Positions 1-8,602 of a stretch of DNA of 58,200 nt are shown here, piece by piece. The notes beneath the pieces were generated by a model, which saw only the letters and a list, made by a program, of their open reading frames with translations, had not been told where the DNA came from and did no database searches. Each line of letters starts with the position of its first letter. Position 1 is the stretch's first letter. Source of the DNA: Chloroflexota bacterium (GTDB lineage: Bacteria > Chloroflexota > Anaerolineae > J036 > Brachytrichaceae); NCBI GenBank assembly GCA_025354985.1, contig JANXLU010000046.1:1-58200 (forward strand), given 5' to 3'. Both the position numbers and the translations under genes were made by a program.

Positions 1-2056
1 CGCGTTTCCGTACCGCACCTAGTTCCAGTTCGGCTTGCCATTCCGATAATTTCAGCAACCTACGAATGCGAGGTAGCTCAGCAAATTCTTTAGCAACGCT
101 CAAATCGGTTTCATTCTTGTCCCCATTAGCCACGCTCATAAAGATAAATTCGCCAAACTTTTTGACGAAGTTCTCGAACATCAAACTCGAATCGCTGATC
201 CGAAACTCAGTAACCGCACCCTGAGATTCTTCAAACAAGGTTTCATAGCGCGTCTGCCTCTGGGTCAGATGCAATTCTGGAGTCAGTTGCACCGCACCTA
301 ATCCATAAGGTTTGCCCATGCCTAAGCGATGTGCATGGTTACCCGTACGAGAAACCTGCAATGCCCATGCCAATGCGCCCAGCTCTTCGTCGGTCAAGTT
401 CTCAAACCAAACTTTGAAGGTAAACGATTTGCCTGCACGAACGGGTCGCATTTGCGTGTGCTGCGTGCTGTTGGTTTTAACCACATAATGCCCTTCGCTA
501 TCTCGAACCAAATTACCATTGCTATCCGCTTCAAACAAACTTTTGGATTCTTCTCCACTTGGTTGCGCTTGTAACTTATCGGGTTTCACGTTGCCCTTGG
601 CCCAATATCGTTTGTATCCCTGCATCTCAGGCTTTTTGTCATAGTGACTAAGGTTGGCTTTGCCATCAGCACTTTGCACCAAGTAATGCGCAAAGGCCGT
701 CGGCTTAGGCGATGCCAAAACTTGGGGCACCAATGCTGGCTGATTCGGGTCAATCAACCAAATGTCAGATTGACGTTCGGGCGAAAGCATCGCATCTGAG
801 AAAAAGACACGCCCGGAGTAGGCACGCTCTTTATCGCCTTGCACAAAGGCTTTTTTTGTCTTTTCATCGCTACGCACATAGCCAAACATTGCTTCAGTCA
901 TGTCACACAGCGCCGGGTCAGACAGATTTGCTGGTCGAAGGTCAATAGGTCGAATAGCTTTACCCTTGAAAAGGGCAGGTATTCGAAAATTTGGGGTATG
1001 CCCAAAGTACTGCACCGACTTGCCATTTGCCACGTAGAAAACCGGGCGACCATCCATCAGAATGCCTCGTGATTTGTCAAACAGGGGGCCTTCTTGCTCA
1101 AAATCAGTCAACGCATCTTGGTAGTCTTGGACTGCCACAGGGTTCAGCGTGAATGGTTTTGCGTCGGGGTCTTTCTCTAATACCAACACAAACATTCTGC
1201 GTTTGCTTTGGTGTGCATCCTTTGCACCGGTTGCCATATTTCCAGTACAGACCAATTCACCCTTAAATGTTTTTGACTTGAGTGATTCAGGATCATCTAC
1301 AAAAAGATAGTGCTTGCCTTGCGTGTTGCGTTCAACCACCGACCGAAGTGAAACGCTATGAACACTTGGATGATAATTTGCTGAGCGAAAACTCTTGATG
1401 CCCGGTACCTGATTGGCTAAGCCTTTTGTGTCGCGAACCCATACAAACCCTCGCGTAACCTCAGGAAAGTCGCGGTGCTTGATTTGTGCAGGATAGATTT
1501 CCCAACCCTTTTCAGTTTTATGCAAGTACCCTGCGCACACATTCTTGCCAAACCGGCCTAATGCGTTTGAATAAGTTTGACCAAGCGAATCATAGTTTCC
1601 CGCCGCCACCGCACGATAAAACACTTTGCTACCGTCACTCATTGGCCCAAACTTTCCGTAGGTAGCAATTTCGATCAGGCTGCGAACCATGCCACGTAAG
1701 CTGCTGCCAGGAATTACGGGCAAGCTATCAGGTCGCGTAGAAAAGAAGATCGCTGTATTCTTCATCAGGTTGCGAAATGGCACATCTCTCGAGTCAGCAT
1801 TTTGCTGCTCTTGTGCCAATTCATATTCAGACTTACCACTCTCTTTGCTTGTTGACAAACCGGCACGAATATAGAGCGGGCTTAGCGTCGTCAGCTTAAC
1901 CTCAAAGTAACCCGTGTGCCGTTCAAGCACGTAACTGTCGTGATCTGGTGGCGGCTCTGCGGCAATAGGCTTTTCGGGTAGAGGCACAAAGTTATACGGG
2001 GCGCTTGCTGCCTTGAAACTCATGTTGGTCGCACGAACCTGCCTTGTTAAGCTCAT
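1..2056 (-). CDS. TIGR03986-type CRISPR RAMP protein (Cas7-like), 3' end cut by window edge
   Basis: Partial gene; about 685 residues are visible and the stop lies left of base 1. The ATG at 2056 follows a strong AAGGAG ribosome site and lies 1 base after the csx19 stop. The N-terminal part has the RAMP signature: a strand reading LTTLSPLYIRAG, an insertion of about 50 residues, then VIPGSSLRGMVRSL, as in Cas7 proteins. A second RAMP-like segment near the end reads HRLGMGKPYGLGAVQL, a glycine-rich loop. The family usually sits in type III-D loci as an inserted or atypical Cas7 backbone subunit of the crRNA-guided RNA-targeting complex. The residue matching the catalytic Asp of Csm3 (about 14 before IPGSS) appears to be Thr, so this subunit is probably structural. 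It is the last visible gene of the cas operon. The family name is from recognition of the sequence, not a search. Confidence 0.85.
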   Translation of the reverse strand, partial: MSLTRQVRATNMSFKAASAPYNFVPLPEKPIAAEPPPDHDSYVLERHTGYFEVKLTTLSPLYIRAGLSTSKESGKSEYELAQEQQNADSRDVPFRNLMKNTAIFFSTRPDSLPVIPGSSLRGMVRSLIEIATYGKFGPMSDGSKVFYRAVAAGNYDSLGQTYSNALGRFGKNVCAGYLHKTEKGWEIYPAQIKHRDFPEVTRGFVWVRDTKGLANQVPGIKSFRSANYHPSVHSVSLRSVVERNTQGKHYLFVDDPESLKSKTFKGELVCTGNMATGAKDAHQSKRRMFVLVLEKDPDAKPFTLNPVAVQDYQDALTDFEQEGPLFDKSRGILMDGRPVFYVANGKSVQYFGHTPNFRIPALFKGKAIRPIDLRPANLSDPALCDMTEAMFGYVRSDEKTKKAFVQGDKERAYSGRVFFSDAMLSPERQSDIWLIDPNQPALVPQVLASPKPTAFAHYLVQSADGKANLSHYDKKPEMQGYKRYWAKGNVKPDKLQAQPSGEESKSLFEADSNGNLVRDSEGHYVVKTNSTQHTQMRPVRAGKSFTFKVWFENLTDEELGALAWALQVSRTGNHAHRLGMGKPYGLGAVQLTPELHLTQRQTRYETLFEESQGAVTEFRISDSSLMFENFVKKFGEFIFMSVANGDKNETDLSVAKEFAELPRIRRLLKLSEWQAELELGAVRKR

Positions 2057-2057
2057 G

Positions 2058-2693
2058 TTAGTTATCTCCTTTGAATGTCACACTCACCACCCGCGCCGCC
2101 GCCACCCGCGCCAACGTTTCGCCCTTTGCCAGATATTGGCGCACCACCAGATGCGCGCGGTGTTGGCGGTCTGCTTTTTGCACAGCAATGGGCAACACAT
2201 GCACCAGTTCTGCGCTGCCTTCGCGCATGCGCGTAAATCCAGTCGCGCCCACCGGCGCGCCTTCGCTGCCCAGCAGCAACTGGTCTTCATCAAAACATTG
2301 CACAAACTGTGCCTCGCCAGCGGCCTCGTCACAAATAACCCGTGCATGCCATGTCGCGTCTGGTATACCTTGTTCACGCCACAACAGCACCTCAGCGTTA
2401 CCGCCAAACAAACGCGCTTGCCACAAGGTGACTGGATTTAGAGCCGCGCTGAAGAATACTGGGCTCTTTTCACTGGCTTCGGCTTCATATCCGGTCATGA
2501 GTGTGGCATTACCTGGGGTTGTTTCAAATCTGCCCCAAGTCACGCCATCTTCAGCATGTGCCAGCAAGGTAGTGCAGCCGAATCTTAGGGCTTGTTCCTC
2601 TAGCCACGCCTTCAACTGTTTGGTTGTATCCAACATTGCTACCGAAATAGACTGCACATTGGTCGTACAGTTTTTTAGTGCCCTTTTGCTCAC
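2058..2693 (-). CDS. csx19: Csx19-like type III-D CRISPR protein (TIGR03984 type)
   Basis: A 211-residue protein starting at GTG, which overlaps the stop of the preceding cas7 gene (GTGA). A GGAGG site lies 7 bases upstream. A shorter start at Met20 is possible. Visible features fit the small Csx19 (TIGR03984) family: WGRFETTPG, an alternating strand region around LFGGNAEVLLWREQ, a middle TWHARVICDE segment, and a C-terminal HLVVRQYLA helix before an Arg/Ala-rich strand. Csx19 is a type III-D marker and a subunit of the effector complex; its exact role is poorly defined. Position between the double Cas7 and the TIGR03986 protein is the usual III-D arrangement. No catalytic motif is evident. 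Identification rests on the short motifs plus context. Confidence 0.75.
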   Translation of the reverse strand: MSKRALKNCTTNVQSISVAMLDTTKQLKAWLEEQALRFGCTTLLAHAEDGVTWGRFETTPGNATLMTGYEAEASEKSPVFFSAALNPVTLWQARLFGGNAEVLLWREQGIPDATWHARVICDEAAGEAQFVQCFDEDQLLLGSEGAPVGATGFTRMREGSAELVHVLPIAVQKADRQHRAHLVVRQYLAKGETLARVAAARVVSVTFKGDN

Positions 2694-4213
2694 GCTGTTA
2701 CCTCCATCAATTGCACCTTCAGCGCCTTCACAAAATTATTCAATTGAGTTGCACGTGCTGCGTTTATGGGTTGTAGCGCATCACCCTGAGCCAAAATTGT
2801 GCAATCAACGCCCTTCGCCTTCCAGAGCAATGTTGCTTCCTTGCCCTTGAGCCGCCCACGCCCCACGCTGATCTCGCCGCCCAGCGGCAAATCGCCTGTC
2901 CACAAATCTTTTAGCAACAGCAACAACAAACCGACTTCGCCTTCTGTCGGGTTAATCAGTTTTACGAACACAGATACCTCGGTTTGGTCGCCACCAAAGA
3001 CGGGCTGCTCGGTAAACAATGCCGTGTCCAGCGCACCACCGGTAAAGCGATCAATCGCCACGCGCGATTGCACCAGATCAAACCGGCCACCGCCAGCAAC
3101 ACCCGGTTGCAGATGTACCTTATGTTCCTCCACCCAAACGCGGCTGGCAGTGGGCTGGGGTCGGTATGCGCCTGCGCTGACGGCCCGGTGCATGTCGCGC
3201 CCGAACAGACCATCTATAAGTTCGTCTGCCCGCCCGCGTTCACTCGCCAGCGTATTCACAATCTTGCTCGCGCGGGCGCGCAAGGCTCCGGCCAGGCTGG
3301 TACCCGGCAAAATGGGTATGCCGTTTGAGGCCACCTGCACCATGTCTGGCTCAACATCATCTCGGCCACCGCCAGAACGCACCAGCAGCGAGCCATCCAA
3401 CCAGAATTTGGCTTTCAGCTCAAACAGATTACGCTTCTCGTCCGGCAAAATGGCGGCCTTGTTCAGCGCTTCGCCCAGATCTCCAACAAGTTTGCTGCTC
3501 AGTGTTGCTGCGCCGTGCGCCAGCCAAGCCACCAACCCTTCGGGTGTCTTTAGGTCAAATTGCTTCACCCGCCACGCCGACACTGCCACCCGCCCAAACC
3601 CGCGAGATTTGCGCGCGCCGAGAGTGATGCCGCCATTGACGAAGCCTTGTAACGCTGTCGCCAATGCGCTCAACAAAGCCGCCGCGTCGTCACCTTCACG
3701 AACCAGCAACTCAAAACGCAGGGGGAAAGTTGTGCCCGCCTGCCAAGCCTCCAGGTTAAACAGCGCGTTGTCTTGCGCCGTGCGGCTGCGCGCATTCAGC
3801 TTTACTCCATTTCGGGTTTCAATTTTGCCGAGCGTGCCATACGCATCCTCCACAATCAGTGGGCTTTGCAGCCCTTCGTCATCGCCTTTGGCCCCGCCAA
3901 ACAAACTTACCGCCGCACTTTCGCGCTCTTTCGTTTGCTTGTCTACCTTTACGCGGTAGCCCAACTGGTGGCTGCGCAAATAAGCGCGTAACGCGCCAGC
4001 GATGCTGGCTCCTGTCAGCAACGGCGTCTTGTCGTCATCGGGTGCTTTCAACAAGGGCATATCGGTCATGTCGGCAGCATCGCCATTTCCAAAATGGGCG
4101 GGGGTTTGCAACTCCAAATCCCCTTCAACCACCCAGCGTGCCAAAATTTTGCGCGAACGCGCCCCAGACCAGAATGGCTCGCCAGATGTCTTGTCTTCAC
4201 GTTGTTCAACCAT
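2690..4213 (-). CDS. Tandem Cas7 (Csm3-like) fusion, type III-D backbone
   Basis: A 507-residue protein built from two RAMP/Cas7 units. The chosen ATG at 4213 overlaps the csx10 stop (ATGA) and has AAGGAG 6 bases upstream; a GTG 21 bases earlier is less likely. Unit 1 (about 25-225) has LLTGASIAGALR and a glycine-rich loop GARKSRGFGRV. Unit 2 (about 260-500) has ILPGTSLAGALRAR and GGEISVGRGRLKG. In each unit an Asp (about D51 and D290) aligns with the catalytic Asp33 of streptococcal Csm3, counted back from the PGxSLxG motif, so both units should be able to cut bound target RNA. The arrangement resembles the Cas7-2x subunit of type III-Dv complexes. It is translationally coupled to csx10 upstream and csx19 downstream. 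Confidence 0.88.
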   Translation of the reverse strand: MVEQREDKTSGEPFWSGARSRKILARWVVEGDLELQTPAHFGNGDAADMTDMPLLKAPDDDKTPLLTGASIAGALRAYLRSHQLGYRVKVDKQTKERESAAVSLFGGAKGDDEGLQSPLIVEDAYGTLGKIETRNGVKLNARSRTAQDNALFNLEAWQAGTTFPLRFELLVREGDDAAALLSALATALQGFVNGGITLGARKSRGFGRVAVSAWRVKQFDLKTPEGLVAWLAHGAATLSSKLVGDLGEALNKAAILPDEKRNLFELKAKFWLDGSLLVRSGGGRDDVEPDMVQVASNGIPILPGTSLAGALRARASKIVNTLASERGRADELIDGLFGRDMHRAVSAGAYRPQPTASRVWVEEHKVHLQPGVAGGGRFDLVQSRVAIDRFTGGALDTALFTEQPVFGGDQTEVSVFVKLINPTEGEVGLLLLLLKDLWTGDLPLGGEISVGRGRLKGKEATLLWKAKGVDCTILAQGDALQPINAARATQLNNFVKALKVQLMEVTA

Positions 4214-5925
4214 CACGCGCTCTCCTTCTGGCACTCTTTGGCTGCGCGAGATAACGCCGCCTTTAAATAGCGCAGCGTAAATTCCACCCGCAACGCCGAA
4301 GTCGGCTTCACCAACAACGCACCAATTTGGCTATTGAATCCATCGCTTAGCCCCAACCGCCCGTACCAGCCGTCCTCACCCGCCGCTGCAACCAGATCCA
4401 TTACCCATTCAGACAACTGCTTGCCATCCAAATGAGCCTGCGCAAATTGCTTGCCCGCTTTTTTATTCTTAATGTCCGTCATGTAGTTGCTGATTCGATC
4501 TATTTCAAACGCAGGCTGCATCAGCGCATCGCGGGTGATGGCGCGCAGGCGTTGCAACTGCGAAGGTTTTAATCGTCCAGGCTTGAAGCCAGCATCAAAC
4601 AATTGGTTCACAGCCGCCCCAATCTGTTCATTCAATTGCATGCGCACCAAACGGTCGCGCATGCGCTCGGCCATCGCCAGCGCCGCAGCATCTTCTATTT
4701 TGGGCAAGCCGTTGAGCTCAACTTTCACCTTTGGTTCAGGAATGACCGTGAGCGCTTCACCCAACCAGTCGTTTACCGCCACCCGGCCAAACCCCTCAGC
4801 TCGACGCTCGCCCAGGCCAGCCCGTTCTAACAGTTGGATGTGTTCGGCAGCGGGTGCATCCGATGGCACATTTGGCACATCACACACCAGCACCGTGCCC
4901 ATGCTCAGCACTTGAATCTGTGGCACAGGCAAGCCCCAGGTTTGGTTAAACCCACCCAATATACTGACATTGGCAAAGGCATCGGCGATCTTTAGGTCAT
5001 TGCAATTCAACGCTTTGCGTAGTGCCACTTGCATAGCTTCCAGGGCGGGTGTGCTCACACCCAATGCGCTATCTCGCAAAACCACATCGCTCAACAGCGT
5101 GATTAATAGCTTTTTGGATTGCGTGCTTTGCGGCAAGGTTTTTTGTGCAGATGCTTTGCTGCCCTTCACAATGGCGGTAGCGACTTCATCCCAGGCTTGC
5201 GCATCATGGATGTCACTCTCGGCAGAGAAGCTGAACCTCACCCGCCCATACCCCGCGCTGCGCGAACCACCCAGCGCATACTCGCCATTTAGCAGGCTGG
5301 CGATTTTTTCTGCTGCGCTGTCATCATCACAGAGCACTACCCCTGCAAAAGCCTGCCCTTTTGCCAACGCATCATAGCGATACACCGCGCCATCTTGTGG
5401 CATGGCGCGGCCATGTGGGCGGCTGCGTTGCGTGTGAATCTTGATGCTGCGTTGAGACGTGTGCTGGCTTATCTGCTGCCCCGCAGCGCACACATAGAAG
5501 TTGCCGCGCACCCCTTTCCACTGCGCGTTGGGGTCATTGCGCGTCTTCGCATCCATCAAGGCCAGATCGTGGGTGATCTTTGGCTTGCCTTCTTGGCGGC
5601 GCGCTTCTTTGGTTTGGTGCCAACTCAGCGGCACGGGCAAGCTGCGCCGCAGCTCTTTTGTCTCTGAGTGCGTTACAACCAAATAGGCATTTAGAAAGCG
5701 CGTGCTGCCGTCAAAAAACAAAGGTTTGATGTCTTTGGCGCTCGCCCCAGCCAACAAGCCATTCTGATCAATTTTGTGTTTCTGGCAGTAACGGTGCAGC
5801 AGCGCCCCGCGCAACACACTGCCCGGCAAAAAATTGAATGCCACCGCGCTGTTTGGGTCGCCGTCCAACGCCGACACCAGCACCGGTTGCAACAATTCGA
5901 TGCGATACGTGAGAACCTTGCTCAT
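4213..5925 (-). CDS. csx10: Csx10-type RAMP protein (Cas5-like) with long helical C-terminal extension
   Basis: A 570-residue RAMP protein starting at an ATG that overlaps the stop of the upstream cas7 (ATGA). It begins with a RAMP strand (TYRIELLQPVLVSALDG), then FLPGSVLRGALLHRY, the PGSxLRG loop of Cas5/Cas7 proteins. Two glycine-rich loops are visible, GGSRSAGYGRVRF (about 219-231) and GERRAEGFGRVAV (about 372-384), so two ferredoxin-like folds are present. Residues about 411-570 have no RAMP motif and read as amphipathic helices (for example AERMRDRLVRMQ and the final LRYLKAALSRAAKEC). Csx10 is the Cas5-like subunit of type III-D complexes and caps the crRNA 5' end. The helical tail could stand in for the small subunit Cas11, which has no separate gene here; that is inference. 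Confidence 0.85.
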   Translation of the reverse strand: MSKVLTYRIELLQPVLVSALDGDPNSAVAFNFLPGSVLRGALLHRYCQKHKIDQNGLLAGASAKDIKPLFFDGSTRFLNAYLVVTHSETKELRRSLPVPLSWHQTKEARRQEGKPKITHDLALMDAKTRNDPNAQWKGVRGNFYVCAAGQQISQHTSQRSIKIHTQRSRPHGRAMPQDGAVYRYDALAKGQAFAGVVLCDDDSAAEKIASLLNGEYALGGSRSAGYGRVRFSFSAESDIHDAQAWDEVATAIVKGSKASAQKTLPQSTQSKKLLITLLSDVVLRDSALGVSTPALEAMQVALRKALNCNDLKIADAFANVSILGGFNQTWGLPVPQIQVLSMGTVLVCDVPNVPSDAPAAEHIQLLERAGLGERRAEGFGRVAVNDWLGEALTVIPEPKVKVELNGLPKIEDAAALAMAERMRDRLVRMQLNEQIGAAVNQLFDAGFKPGRLKPSQLQRLRAITRDALMQPAFEIDRISNYMTDIKNKKAGKQFAQAHLDGKQLSEWVMDLVAAAGEDGWYGRLGLSDGFNSQIGALLVKPTSALRVEFTLRYLKAALSRAAKECQKESA

Positions 5926-6605
5926 GCCGTCACCCCCATCAACCTCTTGAATAATCCGAAAAAGTCGTCTGTCATATCTTTAGGCATGCCGTTTTCCAGT
6001 CGCATTAAGCGCACCCGCAAACGCCCGCGCCCTCGGTTGCGCCCCGTCCCGCCGCGCCGCAGGGCCAACAAACACGCAGCCAACAGTGCCTGTTGTGGGT
6101 CGGTCAAATCGCCACTGCTCACTCCCAATGGCGCGGTGAACACCGTGCCACGCAGCACCACCCGCATAGTGCGCAGCGAGCCTTCTTCCGGCGCACCGGT
6201 CTCTTCATTCACCGCTGTCTGGCGGCGTAGCGCCGTCAGCGAATCCAGCACGGAGGCCGGGCTAAGCACATTGGCGCGAATGCTTGCAGTTACTGCCTCG
6301 CTCAACTCAGCAGGTAACTCGGCATCGCCAATGTTTAACAGGGATTGCTTGGACTTGCTGCCGGGGTTGCCAAACAACACCGCCGCCGCAGGTGCAAAGA
6401 CCGCACAGTGGCTGTCATTCAACCCATACAGCACATTGGCGCATTCCTCGGTCAACAAGCCTTTGAGCACGCGGCCACGAATAAAGGGCAGACCACTGGC
6501 CTCGTCATAGTCCACTTCTTCGTCTATTAATCCGGCCACGCCATCGCCTCGCCCAAATGTGGCATCGCTGAGTAACGTAATTTGTAGTTGAAAGCTACTG
6601 GGCAT
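5922..6605 (-). CDS. Cas7 (Csm3-like) RAMP subunit, type III-D
   Basis: A 227-residue Cas7 protein. The start at 6605 is chosen because GGAGG lies 10 bases upstream and the RAMP fold begins at once (SSFQLQITLLSDATFGRGDG); 21 more codons upstream are open but overlap cas10 further. The segment GLIDEEVDYD, then GLPFIRGRVLKGLL, aligns with the Csm3 stretch that holds Asp33, placing the likely catalytic Asp at D28. A glycine-rich RNA-contact loop GGTGRNRGRGRLRVRL follows near 185-200. The protein should be one of the crRNA-binding backbone subunits that cut target RNA at regular intervals. Its start overlaps the cas10 end by 11 bases and its stop overlaps the csx10 start. Confidence 0.88.
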   Translation of the reverse strand: MPSSFQLQITLLSDATFGRGDGVAGLIDEEVDYDEASGLPFIRGRVLKGLLTEECANVLYGLNDSHCAVFAPAAAVLFGNPGSKSKQSLLNIGDAELPAELSEAVTASIRANVLSPASVLDSLTALRRQTAVNEETGAPEEGSLRTMRVVLRGTVFTAPLGVSSGDLTDPQQALLAACLLALRRGGTGRNRGRGRLRVRLMRLENGMPKDMTDDFFGLFKRLMGVTA

Positions 6606-8439
6606 AAGTTTTGGCCTCCTGTGCTTGTGTTTGCGGTTTGGGTTGGGAAGATGGATTCGATGCAGCATGAATCGGGATATACAAATCCATTAGCTCTAGC
6701 GCATCAAAATAACCGCTGTAATGTTTCTCGCAGTCGGGATCATGCCGAGCGGTCGTCCACCCGCTTTCTCGCCAAGACAATGAATTGGGCAAGCCACCCA
6801 CATCGGGCAACTGTCGGCTAGATGCCTTGTCGCGCAGATACTTCTCGCAGAAAGTTTTGATTGCGTCTGGGCCACCGCGCAGCGCATCTCGCAGCGCCTT
6901 CGATTTGTTGCGCTGATTTATCCAATCTGACTGAAACGCGGTCAGGCCTTTTTCAACCACCGACCACGTTCGCCGCGCATCCGGCACGTTGTCGCTCAGC
7001 GCCACAGGCCGTAGCGTCAAAGACCCAGCAGGCACGGTGTATTCTCGGTCTCGAATTTCACCAATGCCCCCAAATAAGCCACTCAAGGCATAGTGCCAAT
7101 CCAGCGTGCTGCCTTCCCAATTTTCTGATTTGTCGCGAAAGTGAGTGCGCAGTTTCTTGGCATCGTCGCACAAATCCTCGGCCAACCCGTAGGCACGCGC
7201 AAATGGATAGTGCGTTTTTACGATGGCGATTCCCGCCGCAGCCGTGGCACCCTTTACAACAAACTGTTTTGTCAGCGCATCCCAATCCAGCAGCCCAATC
7301 TGCGGGACCTTGGCGCACGCTTCAAATTGATTGAGATATTCGATGGCAAGTGAAACACCCAGTCGTCCATCGCACACAAAGGTGACGTCGTCTCCCCCAA
7401 ACACAATGGGGCGAAAGGGTAAAAAGTAGTTTTGAGAAACATTGGGATACAAGGCTCGATCTACTTGTTTGAGCGTAACTGTCGCCAATTTATCGCCCTT
7501 TGAATTGAGATGGACGAGTTTTTCATAGCGGTCACTTTCACCTGGCAGGTCTGCCTGCACCACTCGCTCGACCAGCGTATGCAGCGTAGCTTGCAATGCT
7601 TTGCCTGCGCAATCGTTCATGCGCTTCGAGAATTCGCGCATTTTATCCACATACGCGCGGTTCTTGTCGGGTGTATCAAACTTTTCTGCCAACTGCAACA
7701 CCCGTTTACCAATGCCATTGCCATCGGCATGTATGACGGCAATAAAACTGTTGTCACCTGCCTCGCGCCCCAGGTTATCCAGATCGTAGGGAAAGGCGTA
7801 GTACCTACTCGCGTCACCCATTGCATCTTCAAGCTCCTGGCGCAAGGCCTTGTTTGCATCATTAAGCGCATCGTGCTTGGCCAACACATCAGCCGAGACA
7901 GGGTATTGGTTTGCAGGGTCTGCGTCCGAACCGGCGTAGGCAACAGCGGGCAACCCGGTAGATTGACACGGCAGCGTTACGCCCAGGCTTAGCGGCGGCG
8001 TGGAATGTTGACGATTGCGCTTGAGTAGACTAAGTTTTTCAAACGTGCTTTGCTGCACATGGGTCAACATATCCAGCTTCCAATCGAACTCATCTGAAAG
8101 CGCCAGCAAGAGAGAGAGACCCGGAGCTTCGCATAACACCTGCTGAGACAGCGTCCGCATGTAGGCTTTGGCGGTGTCCTCATCTTTAAAAAGGACGACG
8201 ACGTTGCCGCCCCCACTGTAGATCACTTCAGCAGCCGCACCCTTTTCGATAGGCAGTTGCTTCGCCAGATTATTTTCATCTGGACCAACCTGAAGTTTTG
8301 CGGCTGCTTTTACCGCGTTCAGCGCCCACGCCCCAGTAGCTTGCTTAACCAAGTGTGATGCGCCGATATTTTCGCGCAAGCGGTTGCTCCCAAAAATGTA
8401 GGTCTGAATGCCGCTGGTGTCGGCTGCGACTAAATACAT
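6595..8439 (-). CDS. cas10: Cas10 of type III-D, GGDD palm present, HD nuclease domain absent
   Basis: A 614-residue large subunit. The start at 8439 is preceded by AGGAAGGAG; the 21 open codons upstream lack a ribosome site. The protein opens directly with LVAADTSGIQTYIF, the first palm domain, so there is no N-terminal HD nuclease. Palm 1 has SGGGNVVVLF (about 75-84); the CQSTGLPA segment follows near 158-165. Palm 2 opens with IHADGNGIGK (about 236-245) and carries FGGDDVTF with GGDD at 348-351, the catalytic motif for making cyclic oligoadenylate from ATP. The expected role is target-RNA-triggered second-messenger synthesis without ssDNA cleavage. First gene of the cas operon, about 160 bases downstream of the CARF-HTH gene. 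Confidence 0.93.
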   Translation of the reverse strand: MYLVAADTSGIQTYIFGSNRLRENIGASHLVKQATGAWALNAVKAAAKLQVGPDENNLAKQLPIEKGAAAEVIYSGGGNVVVLFKDEDTAKAYMRTLSQQVLCEAPGLSLLLALSDEFDWKLDMLTHVQQSTFEKLSLLKRNRQHSTPPLSLGVTLPCQSTGLPAVAYAGSDADPANQYPVSADVLAKHDALNDANKALRQELEDAMGDASRYYAFPYDLDNLGREAGDNSFIAVIHADGNGIGKRVLQLAEKFDTPDKNRAYVDKMREFSKRMNDCAGKALQATLHTLVERVVQADLPGESDRYEKLVHLNSKGDKLATVTLKQVDRALYPNVSQNYFLPFRPIVFGGDDVTFVCDGRLGVSLAIEYLNQFEACAKVPQIGLLDWDALTKQFVVKGATAAAGIAIVKTHYPFARAYGLAEDLCDDAKKLRTHFRDKSENWEGSTLDWHYALSGLFGGIGEIRDREYTVPAGSLTLRPVALSDNVPDARRTWSVVEKGLTAFQSDWINQRNKSKALRDALRGGPDAIKTFCEKYLRDKASSRQLPDVGGLPNSLSWRESGWTTARHDPDCEKHYSGYFDALELMDLYIPIHAASNPSSQPKPQTQAQEAKTYAQ

Positions 8440-8602
8440 ATGTTGCTCCTTCCTATTTGCAGATTGTGCAGGTCTGCTGTTAATAATACCGTCGGATTTC
8501 AAGCCCGACTACAGACAGTCCTCCCCAAAAACAGTCTCGAACCTCTGATGCGCCAAGTTGTATTTGCGCGCAAGGTATGTCCCAAATAAATCGGTGGTGT
8601 CG
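8440..8602 (-). promoter_or_regulatory. Leader/promoter region of the cas10 operon
   Basis: Gene-free stretch between the CARF-HTH stop and cas10. Read on the minus strand it has a TATTAT hexamer (8488 to 8483) about 45 bases before the cas10 ATG and a good ribosome site. No convincing -35 box is spaced correctly. An imperfect inverted repeat GTCGG...CCGAC (8491-8509) and GTGGTG-TCGT-CACCAC (8594-8609, over the CARF gene stop) are candidate operator or hairpin sites. It may hold a promoter for the cas operon that the adjacent CARF-HTH protein controls; this is inference. Confidence 0.35.

Noticed and set aside
2071-3959. Long plus-strand open frames opposite the cas genes
   Set aside because: They are antisense shadows; the minus-strand frames carry RAMP motifs, ribosome sites and coupled overlaps.
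8460-8520. Single inverted repeat GTCGG...CCGAC upstream of cas10 as a lone CRISPR repeat
   Set aside because: Only one copy is present, no spacer pattern, and the arms are imperfect.
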